37,670 bases of DNA. Source: a virus. Shown here piece by piece: positions 30,609 through 37,457 of the stretch. The first letter of the stretch is position 1. Each line of letters opens with the position of its first letter. The stretch spans positions 1-37,670 of the IMG/VR virus record IMGVR_UViG_3300010343_000632; one strand, given 5' to 3'. The notes under the pieces were generated by a model. The model saw nothing but the letters and a program-made list of their open reading frames with translations. It had not been told where the DNA came from and searched no databases. Position numbers and translations under genes: made by a program.

Positions 30609-31421
30609 ATGGGACTCCCAATCGGCTTCGGACCTCCCGACACAGGCGACCTACCGGACTATAACCCAGGCATGGACGTGGCGATCTGGGAAGAGCTTGT
30701 CAGCATCTGGGGCACCATCGTTCAGGTCGCCAACTTCTTCTGGAGCCTCATCACCACCATCGTCAGCGTCCTGGTATTCATTTTCCGCGCACTCCTGAAA
30801 TTCCTGAAGCACATCTGGGAGAACTACGTCAAAGCAGCCATCGTCTGGATCTACAACCACGCGATAAAACAGGACAGTTGGCTGCAACGCCACATCCGCG
30901 CCGTCGTCAAGCGGCTGCAGAAAATAAAGGACTGGTACGACAAGCACATCCTGAAACAGCAGCTCCGAATGCTGCAATTCCTTCAGACGATTCGGCGCTT
31001 CCTCGGGATCCTGCGATTGTTTCACGTGAAGTGGGCGGCAGCTCTCGACCAGGACCTGGCCGACATCCAGAACCGCATCGAGCAGACCATCCGAATCACA
31101 CGCGGAATTTTCAACGAGATCATCAACACCCTGGCCATGGTGCTCGACCCCACCCTGCTCATCAAAACCAACGTCCTTGGCGCTTCCCTGCTCTCGAACG
31201 TCGGCGCGGTAAAGAGGATTTTCGGCTATGGCGGTAACAGGATTTTCAGCGGCGATGAAGTGGCGACCATCGACAAGCAGCACTCACTCTACTTCACCTC
31301 GACAGTACAGACACACCAACAGGCACTGGTGACAAGCGGACCAACACAAGATGATCTGGACAACCGCAAAGCCGCGCGGCAAGCTCTCACAGATGAAATC
31401 AACGCGCCACTTCCCTTTTAG
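30609..31421 (+). CDS. Membrane-associated virion protein
   Basis: ATG 30609 follows AAGGGAGG (30593-30600). The 270-residue product has a Pro/Gly-rich start. Long hydrophobic and aromatic helices follow (WGTIVQVANFFWSLITTIVS; VLVFIFRALLKFLKHIWENY). Next come basic amphipathic helices (IRAVVKRLQKIKDWYDKHIL) and a less structured C-terminus. It could be an internal protein ejected into the host membrane with DNA. Its end overlaps by 4 nt the end of a convergent minus-strand gene. Confidence 0.65.
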   Translation: MGLPIGFGPPDTGDLPDYNPGMDVAIWEELVSIWGTIVQVANFFWSLITTIVSVLVFIFRALLKFLKHIWENYVKAAIVWIYNHAIKQDSWLQRHIRAVVKRLQKIKDWYDKHILKQQLRMLQFLQTIRRFLGILRLFHVKWAAALDQDLADIQNRIEQTIRITRGIFNEIINTLAMVLDPTLLIKTNVLGASLLSNVGAVKRIFGYGGNRIFSGDEVATIDKQHSLYFTSTVQTHQQALVTSGPTQDDLDNRKAARQALTDEINAPLPF

Positions 31422-31669
31422 CGGCCGAACATGGAGTTAGCGACGTGACGTTTCAACAAGGCATCAGTCTCAGGACCGGGCGAAGCAGCAAGAGCAGTGG
31501 GAGCGGGCAGCTCACGACGAATAGCCTGCAACTGCGAAACCACCGCCCACATCGCGCGCTCAATTCCCTTGAGACGGTAATACGCACAAAACGCCAGCAC
31601 AACCAAAGAGAAAGAAATCCCCATCACCAGCAGACCAGGAAGCATAAGGATGCCAAGTTCAGGAAGCAT
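31418..31669 (-). CDS. Antisense small membrane protein
   Basis: ATG 31667-31669 (minus strand) has GGAGG at 31676-31680. The 83-residue product has one strong membrane helix (ILMLPGLLVMGISFSLVVLA) and then a basic helical coil (YYRLKGIERAMWAVVSQLQA). The gene is wedged antisense between two late genes and is divergent from the next one (38 nt between start codons). Such morons often act in superinfection exclusion or lysis timing, but nothing shows this directly. Confidence 0.7.
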   Translation of the reverse strand: MLPELGILMLPGLLVMGISFSLVVLAFCAYYRLKGIERAMWAVVSQLQAIRRELPAPTALAASPGPETDALLKRHVANSMFGR

Positions 31670-31707
31670 GCAAGACCTCCATTTTGCGGGGACAGGAGTA
31701 TAGCACA

Positions 31708-33201
31708 ATGAGCAACGGCGGGAATCCACTCGTAAATCAGCCGCCAACTACGGTAACCGTCTCGGACGTGACACAGCAGGAAGTCGATCCGCGCAAAAAG
31801 TCCGAACTGGAAGCCCTGGGACGAAAGGACGCTGGAGAATTTAACACTATGTGGGCCGCACGCGCAGCCCACATCACCGACGCTCCCGGGACAGTGGCAA
31901 GTATGCTTGTCGGGATACTCGACTCAATTTTGGCCGCCATGATGAAGGTGCTCACAGCAGCTCAGGGCGAGAAAAATTCCAGCTTTTACGATCTCGCCGC
32001 CGCCGTAGTCAAAGACCTGACCGGCACGGATGTGGACGCAGAGGCGCTCAAGCAATCCACTTTCGGCAGCGGCCGGCTCGCTGGCATGGAAGCACTCGGC
32101 GGCGACCTGTACAACCTACTCGAAGATGAATTCAAGCCAGCGTCCGGCGACCTCGAAGCAGGCGACACGGCACCCGCCGAAAAGTTTCTCGGGTTCCTGA
32201 TGAACTTCGCCATTCGCCAAGGGAACGTCGAGACGATCCTTAGCCTCATCCCAGAAGAGTACCGTTTCCTGGACGGCATCCGAACGTATGGAGAGCTGAT
32301 GGCCAAGAACCTTGGCCTTGGGAGAATGGCCCGCCGCGCCTTGCAACCCCTCATCCAAATTCTCGTTGCCGACCCGCTGATGTACAAGCTGCAAGAGGAC
32401 TACCGGCCAAAGCGCATCGGGGCCATGCCGGCGATAAAGAAATACTTCCGTGACGCAACGTTCGAGCAGCAGATGCGCAAGGAACTCGCCCAGGAAGGCT
32501 ACACGGACGCGCGGATCGACGATCTCATCACGGACTACCGGCCACTGCTATCGGAACGGCACCTCGTCGAATCCCTTTTCCGCTTTGGAAACGCAACGGT
32601 AAGCGTTGGAGCCACGACAACAGCCAGCATCACGGATCTGCTGGCCCAACGGGGTTACTCTGCGGCGGACATTGACCGCCTGATCCAGGTGTCGCGCCCG
32701 TTCCTCGACAAACAGGAAATCGCTACCCTTTTTACAAATGGAATCATGGACCACCAGACGGCCAGCACCTACATGGGCATGCTCGGCTACGACGACACCA
32801 CCGCCGAGCTTGTGCTGCGTGCGCATTCACTGCAACACCAGCACGCGCGACAGCTCGGACTTGCGCAGTTAAAGAAAGCGTTCCACGACAACGTGATCGA
32901 CCTGCTGGAACTCAAAGCACACCTAACCACGCAGGGCTACTCGGACGACGACATACAGATCATCACGCTCGACCTGGTGCAACCCGTGCATGGCAAGGTG
33001 CGCCAGCTCTCACTCGCGGAGATCAAAGCAGGGTTGAAAGCCGGCGTGCTCACACAGGGACAGGCGATGGAGCACCTAAAGACGCTGGGCTTTTCCGACG
33101 CGGATATAACTGTGCTAATGCAGATCTTCCCGGGCCCACCAGCACCCGCCACGGCAGGAACAACCGCCAGCACGCCAGCAACGCCACCCGCGGCAGGCTA
33201 G
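31708..33201 (+). CDS. Large helical-repeat virion protein
   Basis: ATG 31708 has CAGGAG (31693-31698); a longer frame from 31684 would include it. The 497-residue product is helical. From about residue 250 a module of about 75 residues repeats with a GY(S/T)xxxI hallmark: LAQEGYTDARIDDLITDYRP, LAQRGYSAADIDRLIQVSRP, LGYDDTTAELVLRAHSL, LTTQGYSDDDIQIITLDLVQ and LKTLGFSDADITVLMQIF. Each is preceded by a helix with (L/I)xxxF or KAG. The C-terminus is Ala/Pro/Thr-rich. Size and late position suit an internal core or ejection protein. Confidence 0.7.
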   Translation: MSNGGNPLVNQPPTTVTVSDVTQQEVDPRKKSELEALGRKDAGEFNTMWAARAAHITDAPGTVASMLVGILDSILAAMMKVLTAAQGEKNSSFYDLAAAVVKDLTGTDVDAEALKQSTFGSGRLAGMEALGGDLYNLLEDEFKPASGDLEAGDTAPAEKFLGFLMNFAIRQGNVETILSLIPEEYRFLDGIRTYGELMAKNLGLGRMARRALQPLIQILVADPLMYKLQEDYRPKRIGAMPAIKKYFRDATFEQQMRKELAQEGYTDARIDDLITDYRPLLSERHLVESLFRFGNATVSVGATTTASITDLLAQRGYSAADIDRLIQVSRPFLDKQEIATLFTNGIMDHQTASTYMGMLGYDDTTAELVLRAHSLQHQHARQLGLAQLKKAFHDNVIDLLELKAHLTTQGYSDDDIQIITLDLVQPVHGKVRQLSLAEIKAGLKAGVLTQGQAMEHLKTLGFSDADITVLMQIFPGPPAPATAGTTASTPATPPAAG

Positions 33202-33508
33202 GCGCGCCCTTTGCCAGTCGCCCAGGGCGCTTCCCTTAGCCGGCCGGCCAAAGCCCTCCCTCGGCCACCTGATGCACTGGAAGTGAACCTTTTCACTTCC
33301 ACCCCGCCTGCCTACCAGATCCCGCCCTCCTGCCTGCCAGGAAAACCCGGTAACGATTTTTCGACGAACTTCGCGCAACGCGACGATGGTCTCCCTCCCA
33401 CTTCGGTTCGTAAATTGAATGAGCCACCGACCAGCGCGCGCCCGAGCGCGCGCGCTTGCAGCTTTGCGCCGGTTGGCGAGGATCTGTCCTTGAAAAAAGA
33501 TCAATCGC
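33202..33508. other. Convergent intergenic region with hairpins
   Basis: No supported gene lies between the last plus-strand late gene and the end of the minus-strand operon. The region holds a perfect hairpin TGGAAGTGAA/TTCACTTCCA (33278-33301, loop CCTT) without a T tract. Farther on, an alternating GCGCGCGC/GCGCGCGC hairpin (33434-33455) could extrude or adopt Z-form. One or both probably limit collision of the two convergent transcripts. Confidence 0.5.
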
Positions 33509-34039
33509 TTAATCGAACGGTAGGGGCATCGCACCGGCAAGCCATCGGTTATACCGCAAGCCTGGACCGCGGACAAATCGAGTGACCGGACCACTCTTAA
33601 CTCGCCGAACACGAAAGAAACTCAGCACACGGCAGCTCGCCATGTTACTGGGCGCAACGAACCAGAACCGTTCCAGATCCGCATTCGGCACCCAGTCTAT
33701 CCACATCGTGTGAAACCAAACCACGAACTCCCGCGCGACGATCGTCGCCTGGCGTAGCAGCGCATTCTTCTCTTGAGTGTTCAGCTGGACATAAGGAGGA
33801 TCAAGAATCACGACGTCGAAGGAATTTGCTGCAAACGGAGGGAGCCATGCGTCCCCAATAACATCAGGTCTAACAATTGGGTCCAGATCCAAACGAAGCC
33901 CGAAATCCGCCATGCCGCCGAACAAGTGAAGGACAGACTTCCCGCCAACCTCCCGGAGAATCACCGACCTAACTTTTTTGGGAAAGGACCAACCGTTGTG
34001 GGATTCCCGACTACAGTTGATCCAACCACAAAACTTCAA
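33509..34039 (-). CDS. DNA methyltransferase-like protein
   Basis: The 176-residue product has an SAM-binding-type turn (LHLFGGMADFGLRLDLDP, motif I) and the catalytic VVILDPPYVQL (near 86-96, motif IV DPPY), the pattern of N6-adenine or N4-cytosine DNA methyltransferases. It is short for the family and may be a minimal domain. The ATG overlaps the upstream stop by 4 nt. It is the last gene of the minus-strand operon. It may protect phage DNA from host restriction; the target site is unknown. Confidence 0.7.
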   Translation of the reverse strand: MKFCGWINCSRESHNGWSFPKKVRSVILREVGGKSVLHLFGGMADFGLRLDLDPIVRPDVIGDAWLPPFAANSFDVVILDPPYVQLNTQEKNALLRQATIVAREFVVWFHTMWIDWVPNADLERFWFVAPSNMASCRVLSFFRVRRVKSGPVTRFVRGPGLRYNRWLAGAMPLPFD

Positions 34040-34578
34040 CGCCCACCACCTTTGAGGGGAGAAAAATCAGTAGGGACAACCTCGACGGCAACTCCAGAGC
34101 TGCGCGCGACGGCCAGGGCGTCATTCCCGATGCGCGCGCACACCAGCAACGTCCCAGGATTCGGATCGAGCGGCAGGTCATCGGGAAAAAGCTTCTCGAC
34201 TCCAAGGGACAAATGCACCAGCGGCGGTCCGCCGTTGACAATCCGGGCACGCCACAACACCACATAGCCGGCGAGCTGGCCGAAACTGGTCAGGCCCGGA
34301 TTCTCTTCCACCTCGATCAAGGTGACGCGCTCGCCCTTCACCGCAACCACGTCCACGCGCTTCATGGAATTCGCAATCCACATGCGCCGCGAAGAGTCAG
34401 GGTAGGAAGGTCCGGGATCGACGCCATCTCCCAGGCGCACGTTGTATTCGTAGCGGTCAAAACGAGTGGAGTTGCCATAAAGCCAGTTCTTCCACACCAG
34501 GATTTCCCGGAGCTGCATTCCGGGGAACTTCAACCGATCCGCCTGAAAACGTATCGCCGGATTTGTCGCCGTGCTCAA
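34036..34578 (-). CDS. Hypothetical protein, possible nuclease-like fold
   Basis: The 180-residue product has KRVDVVAVKGERVTLIEVEE near residues 73-92. A D followed by ExE in two adjacent strands is reminiscent of the PD-(D/E)xK nuclease core, but with Glu in place of the catalytic Lys. After it comes SFGQLAGYVVLWR, also typical of that fold. The N-terminus has Trp/Tyr-rich segments. Coupling to the methyltransferase gene by a 4-nt overlap hints at joint action on DNA. Activity cannot be claimed. Confidence 0.55.
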   Translation of the reverse strand: MSTATNPAIRFQADRLKFPGMQLREILVWKNWLYGNSTRFDRYEYNVRLGDGVDPGPSYPDSSRRMWIANSMKRVDVVAVKGERVTLIEVEENPGLTSFGQLAGYVVLWRARIVNGGPPLVHLSLGVEKLFPDDLPLDPNPGTLLVCARIGNDALAVARSSGVAVEVVPTDFSPLKGGGR

Positions 34579-34594
34579 ACCTTCCCCCTCTCGA

Positions 34595-34975
34595 CTACGC
34601 TACCAGCTTGCGAACCACTCCGATCTCGAACTCGGGCGAGTCGCTGAAATCCTCTTTCTTCGCCTTCTTAATCCCCACGCACTCGACCTTCCACAGATCA
34701 CCCTTTTTCATCTGATAGCCTTTGAGGCGCAACGATTCGAGCGCGTTCTTAATTCCCGTGAGACTCGGCAACTCGACGACCTCAGTCTCTTCGCCATCGA
34801 TAGTCACAGACGTATCGAGAGTCAACCTATACGCCGCGCCACCTACCTTCTGGTCTCGTTTCCCCTCAAGCACGCCCGAAACCGCAGTTCCCTGTTTCCA
34901 AAACTCCGCACCGAGCAACGGAACCGCGATCTCATCGCTACGCCCAACCCACGACTGCGCAACCGCTTGTGTCAT
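34595..34975 (-). CDS. Phage early protein, OB-fold-like
   Basis: I chose ATG 34973-34975 because GGAGG lies 9 nt upstream (minus strand); a GTG at 34990 would place that site inside the gene. The 126-residue product has a VGRSDEIAVPLLGAEFWKQG start and several strands (TAVSGVLEGKRDQKVGGAAY; YRLTLDTSVTIDGEETEVVE). A basic segment (MKKGDLWKVECVGIKKAKKE) and an acidic end follow. A small OB-fold single-strand-binding or recombination helper next to the Rep gene is plausible but unproven. Confidence 0.6.
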   Translation of the reverse strand: MTQAVAQSWVGRSDEIAVPLLGAEFWKQGTAVSGVLEGKRDQKVGGAAYRLTLDTSVTIDGEETEVVELPSLTGIKNALESLRLKGYQMKKGDLWKVECVGIKKAKKEDFSDSPEFEIGVVRKLVA

Positions 34976-34999
34976 CTCAACCACCTCCACGTGAAGGTA

Positions 35000-36244
35000 T
35001 CAGGCAGCACCCTCGAAAAGCGCAGGCTGCCACGCTGATTTCTCCGGCATCGCGCCGGCGAACCCTATCCGCTTCTGTCCACTTGCCACAACGGGCGACG
35101 GCGTCAACTCCCACGGCGGACCATGCACCGCTAGGTACTCATCTATTTGCCGGTGGAAGGCGAAGGAAAACTGCCTCGGTCCACCATGACACATTTCCGT
35201 TTCCGACAACGCCGCACGTAAACCGATCCGTCGATAACCTTGATCACGCAGCCGCATGCAAACTTCTGGGTCAGGTTGACTGTCGTCTCCCGGCTCTCGC
35301 TGGAACTCTTCTGGCTGTGCGTCATAAAAACTCCCAAAGCACTGGATTCGCCGCACACCCTTGAAGGCGCGCATGAACTCATCAACCAGCAAATGGTCAC
35401 CGGCAAACTCAGCGCATTTCGTGACGTACTTACACACCTCGCGCAGCGCCTTCACATTCAGGTGGTTGTACTTCCTCTTCCCGCGCCGGGTTACCGTGTA
35501 GGCACGCTGCAAGTGCAGATAACGCGCATCGCCGGTAATGCGTATCCATGCGGCTTTCAGCAGCGTCAGCCACCAACGCGGAAGCCTACGCGGCCCCTCA
35601 AACAACACGTGGATGTGCGGGTGCCAGGACTTCAATTCCAGATTGCGCGTACACTCTATAGAACGCACACCGCCGTAAATCCGGAGCGACTTGCCAGTTT
35701 CGTCCTCGACTTTCTGAAACACCCACGACTTCCACAGCTCCGCGAACTGCTCCGAGATTTCCGATATATCCCGCCGCGAGATGTCTTCCACGTTGGGCAC
35801 CGTGAGCGTCAGAAACCAGTACGATCTTCCCGGCCGGTTGAGCATCGTGGAGAGCTTCTTAATCAGCGGGCGAGAGCGACGGTTCGCACACTCGGGGCAA
35901 AACATCGAATCACAGAAGCACGGAACTGCCTTCCGATCCCCATTCGGATGCACCCACACGTCAAACCACTCCCCGCACGTGGCCAGGGCTTTTGCCTGCT
36001 TTTCCCTTCCACACCTGTTAAGGGAATTCACTACCTGCCTGGTGAGCTTGTCCCGCTTCTCCCGGCGGTAAAAGTCTGCCCCTTCCGCCGATGACCCCAT
36101 GAAAGCAACAGCTTTGCTAGATGTTCCTATCTTATGAACATACCGCGCTTCGCGCGCCCCCCTTCCGCCTTCGCCCCCCGCCGCAAAACCCGCGCGGGTG
36201 GCGGGCGGGAGTTTACCGGCTAAAGGCTGCAAGGGACTGACCAT
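35000..36244 (-). CDS. rep: Rolling-circle replication initiator (HUH Rep)
   Basis: The 414-residue product carries the HUH endonuclease motifs in order: YWFLTLTVPN (142-151, motif I), WHPHIHVLFEG (207-217, motif II; H210 and H212), and CKYVTK (271-276, motif III; catalytic Y273, K276). A cysteine cluster before motif I (C109, C111, C116, C119) would bind zinc. This is the layout of Rep_1-type plasmid initiators, which nick the double-strand origin and stay bound to the 5' end. It is rare for tailed phages with terminase and portal. The start (36242-36244) follows GGAGGTG and the upstream stop; ATG 36098-36100 (M49) is an alternative, since the first 48 residues are low complexity. Confidence 0.88.
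   Translation of the reverse strand: MVSPLQPLAGKLPPATRAGFAAGGEGGRGAREARYVHKIGTSSKAVAFMGSSAEGADFYRREKRDKLTRQVVNSLNRCGREKQAKALATCGEWFDVWVHPNGDRKAVPCFCDSMFCPECANRRSRPLIKKLSTMLNRPGRSYWFLTLTVPNVEDISRRDISEISEQFAELWKSWVFQKVEDETGKSLRIYGGVRSIECTRNLELKSWHPHIHVLFEGPRRLPRWWLTLLKAAWIRITGDARYLHLQRAYTVTRRGKRKYNHLNVKALREVCKYVTKCAEFAGDHLLVDEFMRAFKGVRRIQCFGSFYDAQPEEFQREPGDDSQPDPEVCMRLRDQGYRRIGLRAALSETEMCHGGPRQFSFAFHRQIDEYLAVHGPPWELTPSPVVASGQKRIGFAGAMPEKSAWQPALFEGAA
36121..36141. promoter_or_regulatory. Candidate double-strand origin hairpin within rep
   Basis: ATGTTC (36121-36126) and GAACAT (36136-36141) form a 6-bp stem around the 9-nt loop CTATCTTAT. A stem with a T-rich loop resembling TATCTTGATA-type nick sites is the look of a rolling-circle origin. 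It lies in the 5' part of rep, next to very GC-rich palindromic sequence (36142-36200). Weak evidence. Confidence 0.25.
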
Positions 36245-36499
36245 TCACACCTCCATAAATCTGTAGGTCGAGGACTCCTTACACGAGGGGCAGAGGACAT
36301 GGAACACGTGCCGGCCGCTCTGGTTGCCGATGTACACGGCGGAAGTGCGCCAGGGCAACTGCTTCCCACAGCAGTGACACCGAAGAGGAGCCGGCGACGC
36401 AGCCTTTGAGCCGGGGAGTCGCTCTCCAGCGTTGCTCCCGCTTATGTCCACGCCGCCGGCCTCATCGTTCCCCGGGTTGGGAAGTTCATTGGAAAGCAA
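36245..36499 (-). CDS. Small zinc-ribbon protein upstream of rep
   Basis: The 84-residue product has a disordered N-terminus and then a Cys4 ribbon: CHCCGKQLPW at residue 41 and CPSCKES near 71. Its TGA is followed directly by the rep ATG (GGAGGTGTGAATG), so it is tightly coupled to rep and may regulate or assist replication. Its start overlaps the end of the upstream gene by 14 nt. Confidence 0.65.
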   Translation of the reverse strand: MLSNELPNPGNDEAGGVDISGSNAGERLPGSKAASPAPLRCHCCGKQLPWRTSAVYIGNQSGRHVFHVLCPSCKESSTYRFMEV

Positions 36500-36737
36500 G
36501 GCTCATCGCTCCATTTACCAATTCGTTAGCGTGCACAACCACTTCACAGTCCGCAATCTGCCTACGATACCGCCACACCAGATACCAGAGATCCCCGGCC
36601 TGCTCCGAGTCGAGCCGCGTGCTCGGATCGAGCGCCATCAACCAGTAGAAGGATTCAGTGCGGCGCGCGTGCCAGCTCCACTTCGGCATCTTCACGTCGC
36701 GTAACGACCGGATCGCGCGTTTTTCCAGCTCCGTCAC
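36486..36737 (-). CDS. Small early protein, Trp/Arg-rich
   Basis: GTG 36735-36737 has GAGGG upstream (minus strand). The 83-residue product is basic at the start (MTELEKRAIRSLRDVKMPKW) and helical, with TRLDSEQAGDLWYLVWRYRR (near 40-59). No cysteine knuckle is present. It is part of the continuous minus-strand operon. Function is unknown. Confidence 0.6.
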   Translation of the reverse strand: MTELEKRAIRSLRDVKMPKWSWHARRTESFYWLMALDPSTRLDSEQAGDLWYLVWRYRRQIADCEVVVHANELVNGAMSLAFQ

Positions 36738-36749
36738 CAGGACCCTCTG

Positions 36750-36947
36750 TCACTTCTTAGCCAAGAACGGCGCATCCTTGGCGGAATGCTCCGCCCAGTT
36801 CTTCCAGTTCAACACTTCCTGCTCCGCGGAGATCGCGCGGGCGCGCCAATCCACGCCCCACCTCTTCATCATGCGGAGCATCTGGAAATGGTAAAACAGT
36901 ACCGTTAACGCAACTCCACATAGCAGACCAACCCAAAACAGCAGCAT
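36750..36947 (-). CDS. Small single-helix membrane protein
   Basis: ATG 36945-36947 has GGAGGAG just upstream (minus strand). The 65-residue product starts with a membrane helix (LLFWVGLLCGVALTVLFYHF) and continues as a basic then acidic helix (RAISAEQEVLNWKNWAEHSA). It resembles phage early membrane proteins and lysis-control peptides. It follows a short coupled frame (36958-37080). Confidence 0.65.
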   Translation of the reverse strand: MLLFWVGLLCGVALTVLFYHFQMLRMMKRWGVDWRARAISAEQEVLNWKNWAEHSAKDAPFLAKK

Positions 36948-36957
36948 GGCTCCTCCT

Positions 36958-37080
36958 TCACAAGACCGGCCACGAGGCGGGGAGATATGCGCCGTCTACA
37001 CGGCTTGCCCTTCGCACGCTCCCCAGGACTCTGGACGACCCCCTCGTGGTTTCTCTTTGTGTGTTAATTAGAATTTTCAT
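36958..37080 (-). CDS. 40-residue coupled small protein
   Basis: ATG 37078-37080 overlaps the upstream TGA (ATGA, 37077-37080) and the frame closes 10 nt before the next start. The product is basic (MKILINTQRETTRGSSRVLG and on). The coding stretch also folds as nested hairpins (36970-37049). The frame may therefore be a leader peptide or a chance frame in a structured RNA. Translational coupling makes it worth listing. Confidence 0.5.
   Translation of the reverse strand: MKILINTQRETTRGSSRVLGSVRRASRVDGAYLPASWPVL
36970..37049 (-). promoter_or_regulatory. Structured RNA element in the early operon
   Basis: On the minus strand CCACGAGG pairs with CCTCGTGG at the ends of an 80-nt stretch. Inside, GGGGAG pairs with CTCCCC (around 36979-37024), GCCGT with ACGGC (36991-37004), and CCAG with CTGG (37022-37034, loop AGTC). 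The nested three-way shape lies within the small frame at 36958-37080 and before a membrane-protein gene. It could be a leader-peptide attenuator-like or ribosome-access switch. Confidence 0.35.
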
Positions 37081-37274
37081 GCGTCCAACGCCTGAGACTG
37101 CACCTCTTCGTAATCGCGCTGCCGCAACGTCACCCCGACCTCTTGCGCCCAAGCGAGAAGCAGTTGCGCCTTGAGCTTCCGCTCTGCAGGGGCATCCCGT
37201 AGGAACGCGACCACGGCTTTCTTCGAGCCCGGGTGCATCAGCTCCTCGGGAATGATGAGTGTCGGCGACGGCAT
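37077..37274 (-). CDS. Small helical early protein
   Basis: ATG 37272-37274 shares bases with the upstream TAA (TAATG), so translation is coupled. A longer frame exists but overlaps that gene. The 65-residue product is helical (KKAVVAFLRDAPAERKLKAQ, then LLLAWAQEVGVTLRQRDYEE) and has no cysteine. It may be a DNA-binding or protein-binding early protein; no family is recognised. Confidence 0.6.
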   Translation of the reverse strand: MPSPTLIIPEELMHPGSKKAVVAFLRDAPAERKLKAQLLLAWAQEVGVTLRQRDYEEVQSQALDA

Positions 37275-37453
37275 TACGATGTCGCCGGCGCGCCAGTTCC
37301 CTCCGTGGCCGGCGCAGCCGCCACCGGAGCCGGCGGATCGACCGCCACGCCAAAATCCAGACCGCAGAAGGGGCAATGCGCTGTCAAGATCAACCGCGCA
37401 ACGCTCTCCACGCTGCCTGCTTTCTTCTCGCAACTCGGGCAAACTATGTCCAT
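37274..37453 (-). CDS. Small zinc-ribbon early protein
   Basis: ATG 37451-37453 lies just after the stop of the upstream gene (GAGGTGAAGCGATG); a TTG at 37489 is an alternative. The 59-residue product has CPSCEK at residue 5 and CPFCGLDFG near residue 28, a Cys4 zinc ribbon, then a Pro/Ala-rich tail. It is one of several such small proteins here. Function is unknown. Confidence 0.6.
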   Translation of the reverse strand: MDIVCPSCEKKAGSVESVARLILTAHCPFCGLDFGVAVDPPAPVAAAPATEGTGAPATS

Positions 37454-37457
37454 CGCT

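Noticed and set aside
33434-33455. GCGCGCGC hairpin as a terminator
   Set aside because: No T tract follows on either strand; it is kept only as a structural curiosity.
33211-33585. Plus-strand open frame after the last late gene
   Set aside because: It has no ribosome site, a proline/serine-rich random-looking translation, overlaps the end of the methyltransferase gene on the other strand and contains the hairpins of the convergent region.
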